Numbered from the stretch's first letter, positions 26,781 through 36,114 are shown. The stretch: 64,000 nucleotides of DNA from Oceanobacillus sp. HTM 045 (GCA_009733745.1 WNWL01000001.1:434001-498000); one strand, 5' to 3'. The notes: a model not told the origin generated them from the letters alone. Program-made: numbers and translations.

Positions 26781-26963
26781 AAGGTCAGCATGAAGGGCCA
26801 CGGCCGGCCCTGGTCGGGCGTGGTGCTGCATGGGGGGTGCTTGATTTATCCCGGCAACCCCTCCAGCCGTCCGGTCCCCTTGCAACGTTGCAGAACGCCC
26901 GGCCCCGGGGAGGGCCGGACGTGGCCCGGGCTGGTCGCCCGGGCTGCGGCTGATCGGGGTGCT
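26781..26963 (+). repeat. R-element copy R4
   Basis: A full copy. The left boundary word AAGGTCA is at 26781; the left arm begins at 26804 and the right arm ends at 26918, 115 nt inclusive. The central palindrome TGCAAC-GTTGCA is perfect here. Confidence 0.85.
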
Positions 26964-27043
26964 TCAGTTCAAGCCAGCCAAAGGTGCAAGGTGGGAGCAA
27001 TTCTTGCGCCCAACCGGCGCCCCTGCCGTCTCTGAAGCTCAGT

Positions 27044-27125
27044 GCAAGGCGACGCGACCGGCCCCGGGGAGGGCCGGGAGCCAATCAAACCTGGCCGGGC
27101 TGGTCGCCCGGGCCGCGGCTGGTCG
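27044..27125 (+). repeat. R-element copy R5, internally deleted
   Basis: The 95 nt between the two CCGGCCC words is missing, leaving a 20-nt hairpin of CCGGCCC, CGGGGA and GGGCCGG. It also has the 11-nt insertion seen in R9 and R10 (here GAGCCAATCAA). It lies 80 bp after R4 in the same convergent gap, whose remaining sequence shows nothing else. Confidence 0.8.
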
Positions 27126-27161
27126 TACTCTGTCGCCCGAGAGGCCGGCAGTCTGGCCCCC

Positions 27162-28544
27162 TCAGCCCCCGATCGCGCCCAGCACGCGTGCCCAGCTCCG
27201 CGTGCCCTTGTGGAAGCTCGACAGCTCGTACTTCTCGTTCGGCGAGTGGATGCGGTCGTCCTCCAGCCCGAAGCCGATCAGCAGCGTGTCCATGCCGAGG
27301 ATCCCGGCGATGTCGGCCACCACCGGGATCGAGCCGCCGCAGCCAATGAAGGCGGCGTCCTTGCCCCATTCCTCGGTCAGCACCGCCTGCGCCTTCGCGA
27401 AGATAGGGTCGTCGGTCGGCATCACCGTGGCCGAGCCCGAGCCGTGCTCGATGAACTCCGCCCGGCAGTCGGCGGGCAGGCGCTCCTCGATGAAGGCGCG
27501 CAGGCTGGCGCGGATCTTGTGCGGGTCCTGCGTGCCAACCAGCCGGGTCGAGATCTTGGCCGAGGCCTTCGCCGGGATCACCGTCTTGAAGCCCTCGCCG
27601 GTATAGCCGCCGACGATGCCATTGAACTCGCAGGTCGGGCGCGACCAGACCTGCTCCAGTGCGGTGCGGTCGGTCTCGCCGGCGGGCACCGAGAGGTCGA
27701 TCTGGCCGAGGAACTGCTCGGCGGTGAAGCCCAGCCCCTCCCAGCTCTTCAGGATCGCCGGGTCCAGCTCCGGCACGCCGTCGTAGAAGCCGGGGATCTG
27801 CACCCGGCCGTCGTCGTCGTGCAGCGCCGCCAGGACCTTCGCCAGCACCCGGATCGGGTTGGCCGCCGCGCCGCCGTAGAAGCCGGAATGCAGGTCGCGG
27901 TCGGCGGCGTGGATGATCACCTCGTCGGTCATCATGCCGCGCAGCATGGTGGTGATGGCCGGGGTCTCGCGGTCCCACATGCCGGTGTCGCAGACCATCG
28001 CGATATCGGCCTTCAGCTCGTCGGCATGTTCCTTCATGAAGGGCGGCAGGCTCTTGCCGCCGCTCTCCTCCTCGCCCTCCAGCAGGATCGTGACCTTGCA
28101 GGGCAGGCTGCCGTGCACCGCCTTCCAGGCCCGGCAGGCCTCGACGAAGGTCATCAGCTGGCCCTTGTCGTCCGAGGTGCCGCGCCCGGAGAGGTATTTC
28201 GTGCCGTCCTCGCGCGTGCGCACCGCCGGATCGAACGGGTCGGCCTCCCACAGCTCCAGCGGGTCCACCGGCTGCACGTCGTAATGGCCGTAGAAGAGGA
28301 CATGCGGGCCGTCGGCGCTCAGGTCGTGGCCCACGACCATCGGGTGGCCCGGCGTCGGCGCGACGCGGGCGTCGAAGCCGATGCCCGAGAGGTCCGCCGC
28401 CAGCATCTCGGCGGCCTTCCTGCATTCGGCGGCATAGGCCGGATCGGTCGAGATCGACTGGCAGCGCACCAGCTCGAACAGGCGCTCCAGCGCGGTGTCC
28501 AGGTCGGCGTCGATCCGGTCGAGAACGGGGGCGATATCGGCCAT
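27162..28544 (-). CDS. M20 family metallopeptidase (dipeptidase-like)
   Basis: 460 residues, cytosolic two-zinc peptidase. The metal ligands appear as VLFYGHYDVQPVDP (His, Asp), LSGRGTSDDKGQ (bridging Asp), ILLEGEEESGGKS (catalytic and metal Glu), and RDLHSGFYGG in the lid domain. The last ligand lies in NEKYELSSFHKG. The architecture fits the carnosinase/Cys-Gly dipeptidase branch rather than DapE. The start at 28544 follows AGGA. It is monocistronic and convergent with R5. Confidence 0.93.
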   Translation of the reverse strand: MADIAPVLDRIDADLDTALERLFELVRCQSISTDPAYAAECRKAAEMLAADLSGIGFDARVAPTPGHPMVVGHDLSADGPHVLFYGHYDVQPVDPLELWEADPFDPAVRTREDGTKYLSGRGTSDDKGQLMTFVEACRAWKAVHGSLPCKVTILLEGEEESGGKSLPPFMKEHADELKADIAMVCDTGMWDRETPAITTMLRGMMTDEVIIHAADRDLHSGFYGGAAANPIRVLAKVLAALHDDDGRVQIPGFYDGVPELDPAILKSWEGLGFTAEQFLGQIDLSVPAGETDRTALEQVWSRPTCEFNGIVGGYTGEGFKTVIPAKASAKISTRLVGTQDPHKIRASLRAFIEERLPADCRAEFIEHGSGSATVMPTDDPIFAKAQAVLTEEWGKDAAFIGCGGSIPVVADIAGILGMDTLLIGFGLEDDRIHSPNEKYELSSFHKGTRSWARVLGAIGG

Positions 28545-28664
28545 TCGGGGGTTCCTCGCTGCGGCTGGAAATCGGTCGCGCCGACACTGGCAAGCACCGC
28601 CGCCGGTTGCAAGCGCCCGCGCGTGATGGCTGCCATCAGCCGCGCGCATGGCGGGATGTCGGGC

Positions 28665-28703
28665 CGCAAGATCCGGGCGCAAGATCCGGGCGCAAGTACC
28701 GGG
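28665..28703. repeat. three tandem copies of a 13-bp unit
   Basis: CGCAAGATCCGGG occurs twice exactly (28665, 28678) and once as CGCAAGTACCGGG (28691), 60 bp upstream of the SDR start, in the divergent gap with the M20 gene. Confidence 0.8.
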
Positions 28704-28763
28704 TCGCGGGCGCGGGGCAGGGGGCCTACCCCGGCCCCGGTCAGCAACACAGGGAAACCCGCC

Positions 28764-29534
28764 ATGCCAGCACTTCAGCCCCCCCTTCTTCAGGACAAGG
28801 TCGCCATCGTCACCGGCGCCAGCTCGGGGATCGGCGCCGCCGCCGCCCGCCTCTTCGCCGCCGAAGGCGCGCGCGTCGTCCTCGGCGCCCGCTCCGCCGG
28901 CAAGCTCGATGCCCTCGCCGCGGAGATCGGCGCGGCCGCCGCCACCTGTCCGGGCGACGCCCGCGACCCGGACTGGGCCACGGCACTGGTCGCCACCGCG
29001 GAGGACCGCTTCGGCGGGCTCGACATCGCCTTCAACAATGCCGGCACGCTGGGCGAGATGGGCCCGGCCCACGAGATCACGCCCGAGGGCTGGCGCGACA
29101 CGCTGGAGGTCAACCTCACCGCCGCCTTCCTCGCCGCGCGGGCGCAGATCCCCGCGCTCAGGCGGCGCGGCGGCGGGTCGCTGGTCTTCACCTCCACCTT
29201 CGTCGGCCACACGGCGGGTTTCCCCGGCATGGCCGCCTACGCCGCTTCGAAGGCGGGGCTGGTCGGGCTGGTGCAGGTGCTCGCGGCGGAAGGCGGGGCG
29301 GACGGCATCCGCGCCAACGCGCTTCTCCCCGGCGGCACCGACACGCCGATGGGCCGCCAGGTCGCCGACACGGAGGAAATGCAGCAGTTCGTCGCCGGCC
29401 TCCACGCCCTGAAGCGCACCGCCGCACCGGAGGAGATCGCCCGCGCCGCCCTCTTCCTCGCCTCCGACGCCGCCAGCTTCGTCACCGGCACCGCGATGCT
29501 GGCCGACGGGGGCGTCTCGATCTGCCGGACCTGA
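28764..29534 (+). CDS. short-chain dehydrogenase/reductase
   Basis: 256 residues of the classical SDR family. The cofactor motif is VTGASSGIGAAA, with DIAFNNAG, a catalytic serine in SLVFTSTFVGHTAG and the YAASK catalytic pair at about residues 156-160. A Gly- or Arg-containing motif after beta-2 (GARSAGK) suggests NADP(H). The C-terminus AMLADGGVSICRT is typical. The substrate is unknown. Confidence 0.92.
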   Translation: MPALQPPLLQDKVAIVTGASSGIGAAAARLFAAEGARVVLGARSAGKLDALAAEIGAAAATCPGDARDPDWATALVATAEDRFGGLDIAFNNAGTLGEMGPAHEITPEGWRDTLEVNLTAAFLAARAQIPALRRRGGGSLVFTSTFVGHTAGFPGMAAYAASKAGLVGLVQVLAAEGGADGIRANALLPGGTDTPMGRQVADTEEMQQFVAGLHALKRTAAPEEIARAALFLASDAASFVTGTAMLADGGVSICRT

Positions 29535-29579
29535 GGCGGCCCGGCGGGTTTTGGCCCGTCGCTTCGCGATCAATGGCCG

Positions 29580-29597
29580 CGCGGGGCCTGCCCCGCG
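29580..29597 (+). terminator. short GC hairpin after the SDR gene
   Basis: CGCGGGGC and GCCCCGCG are perfect inverted repeats around CT, 45 bp after the SDR stop. There is no U-tract. Confidence 0.5.
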
Positions 29598-29786
29598 CCG
29601 GCTTCCGATTGGAGTCGATCAACCTTAGGTAGATTCGCCGCGCAGCCGGGGCGGCGGGACCGGGGTGCTGCTGGCCTCCGCGCCGGCCCTCCCGCACCCG
29701 GCGCCCGGCGCTCCTGTCGCGCCGCTGGAGAGTCATCGGAGCCCGGCAGCCGGTCGGTCGCCCGAAAGGCCCGTTTCACCGCTGGC

Positions 29787-29926
29787 GGTGACATGCGGCT
29801 CCTTTCGGGATCGGGGTGACACCAGCGAGTCGTGACATCCATGTCCGCCGCGCTGTCCGCCCCGAGGCCCCGGTGTCGCCTTCGCGGGGACGATGTCCGC
29901 CGGTGACTTCGCCGCTTGGGTGACAT
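29787..29926. repeat. GGTGACAT / TTCCCGAAAGG motif cluster, locus B
   Basis: GGTGACAT occurs at 29787 and 29919, with GGTGACA or CGTGACAT variants between them, and CCTTTCGGGA (the reverse of TCCCGAAAGG) at 29801. The 485-bp gap (29535-30019) otherwise holds a hairpin at 29580 and no gene. Confidence 0.4.
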
Positions 29927-30019
29927 GACGAATGGGCCGGCCTCCGCCCGCTTTTGGTTTGCCCGGTCCCGGCATCCATGCGACAGGTTTCGAGGGGGAG
30001 CGTCAGAGGAGGGGAGCCG

Positions 30020-30343
30020 ATGACCCATGATCCCGAACAGGAAGGCCCGCACGGCGATGCCCGCGAGGCGGCGCACCAGGGCGGCTACGGCGAGGTCGAC
30101 CGGCCGGAGCACAAGCCGGAACTGGGCTACTCCATCACCTCCACGGTCTGCGGCATCATCTCGATCTTCTTCCTCGCGCCGATCTTCTCGACCATCGCGC
30201 TGATCTTCGGCGGCATCGGCCTGTCGCAGCGCGAGTATGTCATGTCCACCATCGGCATCATCACCGCGCTGCTCGGCCTGCTCACCTCGCCGATGTTCTG
30301 GGGCTTCCTCGGAATGGGAACGGCGATCTCGCTGGCCTCCTGA
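30020..30343 (+). CDS. small membrane protein (DUF4190-like)
   Basis: 107 residues. An acidic, His-rich N-terminus of about 38 residues (MTHDPEQEGPHGDAREAAHQ) is followed by two membrane helices at about 40-68 (GYSITSTVCGIISIFFLAPI, continuing IFSTIALIFGGIGLSQ) and about 75-105. The loop GGIGLSQREY resembles the DUF4190 family. The function is unknown. GAGGGGAG precedes the start. Convergent with mnmA across R6. Confidence 0.72.
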   Translation: MTHDPEQEGPHGDAREAAHQGGYGEVDRPEHKPELGYSITSTVCGIISIFFLAPIFSTIALIFGGIGLSQREYVMSTIGIITALLGLLTSPMFWGFLGMGTAISLAS

Positions 30344-30456
30344 GCGAAGCGCCGCGCCGGCCTCGGCGCACGTGGCAACGCCACGCCCGCGGCGGGGTGG
30401 CGGGCCGGAGTGCCCGTGTTGGGTGTAAATGGCGCGGCGCTCGTCCAGCGAACGAC

Positions 30457-30640
30457 CAAGGTCAACGCAAAGGGACACGACCGGCCTTGGACGGGCGCGG
30501 TGCTTCTTGAGGATTGCTTGATTTATTCCCGCTCCCCCTCCCACCCATTGATCCCCTTGCAGCGTTGCAGAACGCCCGGCCCCGGGGAGGGCCGGGCGTG
30601 GCCCGGGCTAGTCGCCCGTGCCTTGGTTGATCGGGGTCCC
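30457..30640 (+). repeat. R-element copy R6
   Basis: Boundary word AAGGTCA at 30457. The left arm (CCGGCCT) starts at 30481 and the right arm ends at 30595, 115 nt inclusive. It lies in the 508-bp gap between convergent genes. The rest of that gap (30344-30456 and 30641-30851) shows nothing recognisable. Confidence 0.85.
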
Positions 30641-30851
30641 CTGCTATCGGGAGGCGGAATAACGTGGCTGGCCGGACCCGCGCGTGCTTGGCACGGAGTG
30701 ACAGGCCCTACCTTCGGATGGTCAGAAACCGGTCAATCCCGGCCCGCGCCGGCCTCCCATGCGGTGGCTGATTTCGGCTCCAACCCATTGAATTTGAGAT
30801 ATTTTTGGACGACCCGGATCCGCTAGAAGCCGACGAATCTGCAGCGCAACT

Positions 30852-31991
30852 TCACCCCGGCAGGCTCTTCGTGATCCAGCCCCCGCCCAGCACGCGGCTG
30901 CCCTCGGTTGCGTAGAACACGCAGGCCTGGCCGGGCGCCACGCCTTCCTCCGCGCCCATCAGCGTCACTTCCGCGCCGCCCGGCACGGGCCGCAGCCGCG
31001 CGGGCTTCGGCGGGCGGGTGGAGCGCACGCGCACTTCCACCTCGAAACCGCCGTCCGGGGCCTCCGCCAGCGGCGTGTCGCCGAGCCAGTTGACCTCCTT
31101 CACCGGCACGGTCCGGGTCGCCAGCGCCTCGCGCGGGCCGACGATCACCTCGCGGCGGTCGGCGTCCAGCCGGATCACGTAGAGCGGCTCGCCGCCGCCG
31201 ATCCCGAGGCCGCGGCGCTGGCCGATCGTGTAGCGGATCACCCCCTCGTGGCGGCCAAGGACGCGCCCGTCGAGATGGACGATCTCGCCCGGTTCCGCCG
31301 CGCCGGGGCGCAGCTTCTCGATCACCGCGGCGTAGTTGCCCTGCGGGACGAAGCAGATGTCCTGGCTGTCGGGCTTGTCGGCAACCGAGAGGCCGAACTC
31401 GGCGGCGAGCGCGCGGGTCTCGTCCTTCGAGGCCAGCCCGCCGAGCGGGAAGCGCAGGAACTCCAGCTGCTCGCGCGTCGTGGAGAACAGGAAGTAGGAC
31501 TGGTCGCGCGAGGCGTCCGCCGCCCGGTGCAGCTCCGCGCCGCCGGGCCCGGCTTCGCGGCGGATGTAGTGCCCGGTGGCGAGGCAGTCCGCGCCGAGCT
31601 CCTTCGCCGTGCCCATCAGGTCGCGGAACTTCACCCGCTCGTTGCAGCGGATGCAGGGCACGGGGGTGGCGCCCGCCAGGTACGAATCGGCGAACTCGTC
31701 GATCACCGCCTCGCGGAAGCGATTCTCGTAGTCGAGCACGTAATGCGGAAAATCCAGCGCCTCGGCCACGCGCCGCGCGTCGTGGATGTCCCGCCCGGCG
31801 CAGCAGGCCCCCTTCTTTGCCAGCGCCGCGCCATGGTCGTAGAGCTGCAGCGTGATGCCGACGACGTCGTAGCCCTCGCGCGCCAACATTGCGGCGACGA
31901 CCGAACTGTCGACGCCGCCGGACATGGCGACCACCACCCGCGTCTCGGCGGGCGGGCGGGGGATCCCTAGGCTGTTCAAGGCGTTAGCCAT
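30852..31991 (-). CDS. mnmA: tRNA 2-thiouridylase MnmA
   Basis: A 379-residue cytosolic enzyme that makes the 2-thio group of U34 in tRNA for Lys, Glu and Gln. The PP-loop is [16 protein letters not shown]. The catalytic cysteines are in [14 protein letters not shown] and [32 protein letters not shown] and the C-terminal beta barrel are present. The start at 31991 gives the family length. It is divergent from sciP with a 106-bp shared upstream region. Confidence 0.97.
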   Translation of the reverse strand: MANALNSLGIPRPPAETRVVVAMSGGVDSSVVAAMLAREGYDVVGITLQLYDHGAALAKKGACCAGRDIHDARRVAEALDFPHYVLDYENRFREAVIDEFADSYLAGATPVPCIRCNERVKFRDLMGTAKELGADCLATGHYIRREAGPGGAELHRAADASRDQSYFLFSTTREQLEFLRFPLGGLASKDETRALAAEFGLSVADKPDSQDICFVPQGNYAAVIEKLRPGAAEPGEIVHLDGRVLGRHEGVIRYTIGQRRGLGIGGGEPLYVIRLDADRREVIVGPREALATRTVPVKEVNWLGDTPLAEAPDGGFEVEVRVRSTRPPKPARLRPVPGGAEVTLMGAEEGVAPGQACVFYATEGSRVLGGGWITKSLPG

Positions 31992-32097
31992 GTCTCGCGT
32001 GCGATTCTGTACCGAAAGGGGACGCTTGTAGCGTTCATTTCTCTTTAAAGACAGGGGGATAGCGTCCTCCTCACCTGAAAGAGACAGGACGAAAGCT

Positions 32098-32376
32098 ATG
32101 CAAGCCGGCACGAATGTCAAATTCGTGATCGGCCCGGATGGCGAGAAGATGACCAGGGCCGATCTGCCCGCAGCCGGTACCCGGCGGTGGGTCCCACGGC
32201 GCAAAGCGCGCGTGGTTGCGGCCGTAGAAGGCGGCTTGATTTCCGAGGCAGAAGCCTTCGAGAGATACCAGCTAACGGACGAGGAATTCGCCAGTTGGCG
32301 CCGTGGCATGAGCGGTCACGGCTTGCGGGGTCTTTGCGTAACGCAAATTCAGAAACTCCGTACAACCTCAGAATGA
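32098..32376 (+). CDS. sciP: CtrA inhibitor SciP
   Basis: 92 residues of the DUF1153/SciP family. [20 protein letters not shown] is followed by the helix-turn-helix around [20 protein letters not shown]. In Caulobacter SciP binds CtrA and blocks its recruitment of RNA polymerase, shaping the cell-cycle timing of CtrA targets. Its position directly upstream of ctrA, 100 bp apart with a CtrA-type site between, supports the name. In Rhodobacterales the CtrA circuit controls motility, gene transfer agents and quorum responses rather than viability. Confidence 0.93.
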   Translation: MQAGTNVKFVIGPDGEKMTRADLPAAGTRRWVPRRKARVVAAVEGGLISEAEAFERYQLTDEEFASWRRGMSGHGLRGLCVTQIQKLRTTSE

Positions 32377-32412
32377 GGGCTATCCGCAGCGTGCGACTCC
32401 CGGGTAACAAGG

Positions 32413-32433
32413 CGTTAACCTTTTAACGGTTAA
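32413..32433. promoter_or_regulatory. CtrA-type palindromic site upstream of ctrA
   Basis: GTTAACC-N7-GGTTAAC is a perfect inverted repeat 43 bp before the ctrA start. The half-site TTAACC matches the known CtrA half-site, although the classical arrangement is a direct repeat (TTAA-N7-TTAA). Autoregulation of ctrA, or joint control with SciP, is a strong inference. Confidence 0.7.
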
Positions 32434-32476
32434 CGTTCTCGGAGTTTGGTAACGGCAGCACACCGGAGCGCCCAAG

Positions 32477-33211
32477 ATGCGGATTCTACTGATCGAGGAC
32501 GATCAAATCACGTCCGACACCATCGAGGCGATGTTGCGCAAGGCGGATCTCAACGTCTTCACGACCGACTCGGGGGAGGACGGCGTCGAGCTCGCGAAGC
32601 TCTACGACTACGATCTGATCGTCCTCGACCTCAACCTCCCGGATATCGACGGGTACGACGTCCTGCGCCAGCTCCGGCTCGCGCGAGTCGACACACCGAC
32701 GCTGATCCTCTCGGGGATCGACGGGATGGACAGCAAGATCAAGGGCTTCAACATCGGGGCGGACGACTACCTGACGAAGCCGTTCAACCGGGACGAACTG
32801 GTCGCGCGGATCCACGCCATCGTTCGGCGCTCGAAGGGGCATTCGCAGTCGATCATCAAGACCGGCGAGATTTCGGTGAACCTCGATGCCAAGACGGTCG
32901 AGGCCAGCGGTCGACCCGTGCACCTCACGGGCAAGGAGTACCAGATGCTGGAGCTGCTCTCGCTCCGCAAGGGCTCGACGCTCACCAAGGAAATGTTCCT
33001 GAACCACCTCTACGGCGGCATGGACGAGCCGGAGGTGAAGATCATCGACGTATTCATCTGCAAGCTGCGCAAGAAGCTCGCGCTTGCGACCGGGGGCGAG
33101 AACTACATCGAGACCGTCTGGGGCCGTGGCTACGTGCTCCGCGACCCGGCGCCGGATCAGGGAAACCTGCACCCCATGTCTGACACGGCGAACGAGAGCG
33201 CCGTCGCCTGA
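32477..33211 (+). CDS. ctrA: cell-cycle response regulator CtrA
   Basis: A 244-residue OmpR-type regulator. The receiver domain (1-118) has the acidic pocket IEDD, phospho-acceptor Asp51 in [11 protein letters not shown] and the conserved Lys in DDYLTKPF. The winged-helix DNA-binding domain (about 125-230) has [23 protein letters not shown] and [13 protein letters not shown]. The sequence is diagnostic for CtrA. It is activated through the CckA-ChpT relay in relatives. The C-terminus ESAVA resembles the small-residue end recognised by ClpXP. Confidence 0.98.
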   Translation: MRILLIEDDQITSDTIEAMLRKADLNVFTTDSGEDGVELAKLYDYDLIVLDLNLPDIDGYDVLRQLRLARVDTPTLILSGIDGMDSKIKGFNIGADDYLTKPFNRDELVARIHAIVRRSKGHSQSIIKTGEISVNLDAKTVEASGRPVHLTGKEYQMLELLSLRKGSTLTKEMFLNHLYGGMDEPEVKIIDVFICKLRKKLALATGGENYIETVWGRGYVLRDPAPDQGNLHPMSDTANESAVA

Positions 33212-33336
33212 CCGCCGGCATCGCCACGGGGTTTGCTGCCTGGGTACTCGCCTGACGACGGGCGAGACCGGATGCCATTGACGCCAGCAGGGCAATCCGA
33301 CCGCACGGATTCAGGCAAATTCGCTAGACACCCAAT

Positions 33337-33366
33337 GAAAAAGAGGCCGCCCGGTGGGGCAGCCTC
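33337..33366 (-). terminator. intrinsic terminator of the bactofilin gene
   Basis: On the minus strand GAGGC/GCCTC and GCCC/GGGC form an interrupted stem followed by TTTTT. It lies 42 bp after the bactofilin stop and may also end ctrA from the other side. Confidence 0.75.
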
Positions 33367-33407
33367 CTTGCATTCTCGCTACCGCGATGCGGCGTGGAAG
33401 CCCGGCC

Positions 33408-33962
33408 TTACTCGGCGGCCGCGTTCGACGCGCTGCTTTCGGTGCTGGAAGACGACGCGCTCGACACCGGCGCGGACCGGCGCGGGGCGGCCTTGTCGCC
33501 GAGCGGGTCCTCCTGGCGCTGCACCGAACCTTCGAAGTGCGCGCCGCTCTCGATCGCGATCGTCTTGTGCACGATGTCACCCTCAACCCGGGCCGAGGAG
33601 GTGAGCCGAACCTTCAGGCCGCGCACGCGGCCGATCACGCGCCCATTCACCACCACGTCGTCGGCGACGATCTCGCCGGAAATGGTCGCGCTCTCGCCGA
33701 CTGTCAGCAGGTGCGCGCGGACATCGCCCTCTATCGTGCCCTCGATCTGGATGTCGCCCGACGAGGAGACGTTGCCGGTCACCACGAGATCGCTCGAAAG
33801 AAGCGACGGCGAAGGCTTCTTGGCGGCAAGACCCGGAGCGGGGCTCGGAGACGGGGCCGGAGCCGGTGTCTTGGTTTCCATCTTCGGAGCTCCTGTCGGG
33901 GGGGTCTTGTCCTCGGCTTTCTTTTCGGGAGCGGGATCGTTGATCTTGCTCTTAGAGAACAT
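33408..33962 (-). CDS. bactofilin
   Basis: 184 residues. The Pro-rich N-terminal tail (to about residue 52) is followed by the bactofilin beta-helix (about 55-155) with repeating turns such as LVVTGNVSSSGDIQIEGTIE and GEIVADDVVVNGRVIG. The Ser-rich C-terminal tail is disordered. Bactofilins polymerise without nucleotide and position cell-wall enzymes. The gene overlaps the M23 endopeptidase gene by 11 bp, the common bactofilin-LytM pairing, implying a joint role in cell shape. Confidence 0.93.
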   Translation of the reverse strand: MFSKSKINDPAPEKKAEDKTPPTGAPKMETKTPAPAPSPSPAPGLAAKKPSPSLLSSDLVVTGNVSSSGDIQIEGTIEGDVRAHLLTVGESATISGEIVADDVVVNGRVIGRVRGLKVRLTSSARVEGDIVHKTIAIESGAHFEGSVQRQEDPLGDKAAPRRSAPVSSASSSSTESSASNAAAE

Positions 33963-35298
33963 CTCGAGCGGCCTCTATGAATTTCATCGGGTTGACTGGT
34001 TCGCCGTCAATGCGGACCTCGTAGTGAAGATGGGAGCCGGTGCTTCTGCCGGTGTTGCCCATGTCGCCGATACGGTCGCCGCGGACGACGGTCTCGCCGA
34101 CCTCCACATGGGTCGCATTGAGGTGAGCATAGACCGTCTCGAACCCAAATGCATGCCGAATCTTGACCAGGTTTCCGTAGCCGCGCTGGCGTCCGGAGAA
34201 GGTCACGACCCCCTCTGCCGTCGCGAAGATCGGGGTGCCTTTCGGGCCGGCAAGGTCGATGCCGTTATGCATCCGGCTCGAACGCCGGTAGGGGTCGCGA
34301 CGCGGGCCGAAGGGGCTGGTGAAGCGCACCGATGCCGTCACCGGCATGCCGTAGGGCAGGCGCTCGACCGCGATTCGCATCAGGTTGACCCGCTCGAGGT
34401 CGGACATCAGCGCCGCGACACGGACCTCGGACCCGTCCGGGCTCGCCGCGCCGTCGATGACCGGCTCGGTGATGATCGGCTCTTCCGGGCCGCCGGTGCC
34501 GGAATAGTCGCGCCGGGTGCTTTCGAGGATGGCGTCGAGGTCGATCTCGGACCGCTCGAACACCTTGTCGAGCGACGCGAGGCTGAGCGCGGCGGCATCC
34601 TCGAGCTGGGCCAGGACCCGTTCCTGCCGGGTTTCCCATTTCGCGATGTCGGTTTCGAGCGTGGCGACGCGGGTGGCGAGCGCGCCGGACTTCGCGACCG
34701 CAGCGTCGCGGGCCGCGACGACCTCGGCGAATGCCGCGGTGACGGTGCCGAGGGTCTCGTCGAGCCCGTCGGCCGCGGTCTCCCGTTCGGCAAGCGCGAG
34801 TTCCAGCTTGGTCAGTTCCGCCTCGGCCAGCGAGCGGGTGCGGATCTCGTCCTCGAGCTCGGTGCGGGTCACGTCGAGCTGGGCCCTGAGGGCGCCGAGT
34901 TCGGCCTCGAACTCGCGCAGGCGCTCCTCGGCGCCGAGAAGCACGCCCTGCTTTTCGGCCAGCCGCTCGGTGATCGCGTCGCCGCGTGCGAGCGCGGAGG
35001 CGAGCGCCGCCTCGAGCCCGTCACGCTCGGCATAGAGCGCGTCGATGCGCGCCCTGTAGGCTTCCTCCGCCGCGGCGACCCTGGCCTCGGCGGCCGAGCC
35101 GTCCATCGCGCGGTCGAGGATGCCCACGGTTGCGAACGCCGACCAACCTGCGAAGCCGGCCGCGATCACGCATAGCGAGAGCTGGCCGGCCGGGCTGATC
35201 GAGAAGTAGCGCGTGCGCTCGTCCGTCCTGATATAGACGCGACGCTCCGGGAAGATCTTCGAGAGAAATGCTCGTTGCCGCGGAACTTCGTCCGTCAT
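33952..35298 (-). CDS. M23 family peptidoglycan endopeptidase with coiled coil
   Basis: 448 residues. A cytosolic N-terminal segment contains RVYIRTDERTRYFSISPAGQ, then one membrane helix at about 36-58, a long periplasmic coiled coil at about 70-260, and a LytM domain at about 325-435. Zinc ligands are seen in MHNGIDLAG and HLHYEV, with the lytic His in YAHLNATHVEVG. The N-terminus fits DUF5930. It probably cuts peptide cross-links and is placed by the overlapping bactofilin. Confidence 0.92.
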   Translation of the reverse strand: MTDEVPRQRAFLSKIFPERRVYIRTDERTRYFSISPAGQLSLCVIAAGFAGWSAFATVGILDRAMDGSAAEARVAAAEEAYRARIDALYAERDGLEAALASALARGDAITERLAEKQGVLLGAEERLREFEAELGALRAQLDVTRTELEDEIRTRSLAEAELTKLELALAERETAADGLDETLGTVTAAFAEVVAARDAAVAKSGALATRVATLETDIAKWETRQERVLAQLEDAAALSLASLDKVFERSEIDLDAILESTRRDYSGTGGPEEPIITEPVIDGAASPDGSEVRVAALMSDLERVNLMRIAVERLPYGMPVTASVRFTSPFGPRRDPYRRSSRMHNGIDLAGPKGTPIFATAEGVVTFSGRQRGYGNLVKIRHAFGFETVYAHLNATHVEVGETVVRGDRIGDMGNTGRSTGSHLHYEVRIDGEPVNPMKFIEAARDVL

Positions 35299-35491
35299 GC
35301 TTGTCCCTCTTCGTTCTCTCTAATGAGCGCTAATTCTTTGCCGCTGCGCTCTTTTGGCCACTGTTTATGGCATGAAAAGGGCGATGGCAACGCCTTTCGG
35401 CCATCCATGGCAGGACGTGGCCGAACTGTGCCAGACCGGAGGAGAACGTCTTGTTGCGCGCCTTTGCGGGTCTACTTCTGCGTGCGCAAGT

Positions 35492-35974
35492 TCAGAGCGA
35501 TTTCACCGCCTCCAGGACGGCCTCGACATGGCCCGGAACCTTCACCTTGCGCCATGCCTGGCGGACCGTTCCCTCGCCGTCGATCAGGAATGTGGCGCGC
35601 TCGATGCCCATGTAGGTTTTCCCGTACATGGATTTCTCGACCCACACGCCATAGTCCTCGCAGGTATTGCCCTCGGCGTCGGAGAGAAGGCGCACCTTCA
35701 GCCCGTGCTTGGCGACGAACTTGTCGTGCTTCGCAACGGTGTCCTTGGACACGCCGAGCACGACAGCACCTGCGGCGTCGAATGCACCGGCCGCCTCGGT
35801 GAAGCCGATGGCCTCCTTGGTGCATCCGGAAGTGTCGTCGCGCGGGTAGAAGTAGAGCACGACCTTCCGGCCGCGCAGGCTTTCGAGCGAGACCGAACCG
35901 CCGCCATCGGCGGGCAGGTCGAACGCCGGCGCCTTGTCACCTGCGGCGGGTCCCTGTGTCGCGGCCTTTGCCAT
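35492..35974 (-). CDS. bcp: peroxiredoxin of the Bcp/PrxQ type
   Basis: A 160-residue thioredoxin-fold peroxidase reducing hydroperoxides. The peroxidatic cysteine is Cys51 in PRDDTSGCTKEA. The resolving cysteine usually found five residues later is replaced by isoleucine. Another cysteine, Cys105 in EGNTCEDYG, could serve instead, or the enzyme may work as a 1-Cys type. YGKTYMGIERATFLIDGEG is family-typical. It is divergent from the AsmA-type gene. Confidence 0.92.
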   Translation of the reverse strand: MAKAATQGPAAGDKAPAFDLPADGGGSVSLESLRGRKVVLYFYPRDDTSGCTKEAIGFTEAAGAFDAAGAVVLGVSKDTVAKHDKFVAKHGLKVRLLSDAEGNTCEDYGVWVEKSMYGKTYMGIERATFLIDGEGTVRQAWRKVKVPGHVEAVLEAVKSL

Positions 35975-36114
35975 GATCTGCAGTCCTTCCTCGTCGGGCC
36001 CGTCCTTGAAACCCGGGCGAACGCGGCGCAACATAAGGCATGCGGGCGCGGTCTCAAGGCCGCTGTTGCGCGCGAGGCGCCGCGCCGGGCGCCGTTCACT
36101 TGCAGGCCAGGGCC

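Noticed and set aside
26781-27125. Insertion sequence or MITE remnant at R4-R5
   Set aside because: I see no terminal inverted repeats with target-site duplications and no transposase gene. Mobility of the R family remains possible but is not shown.
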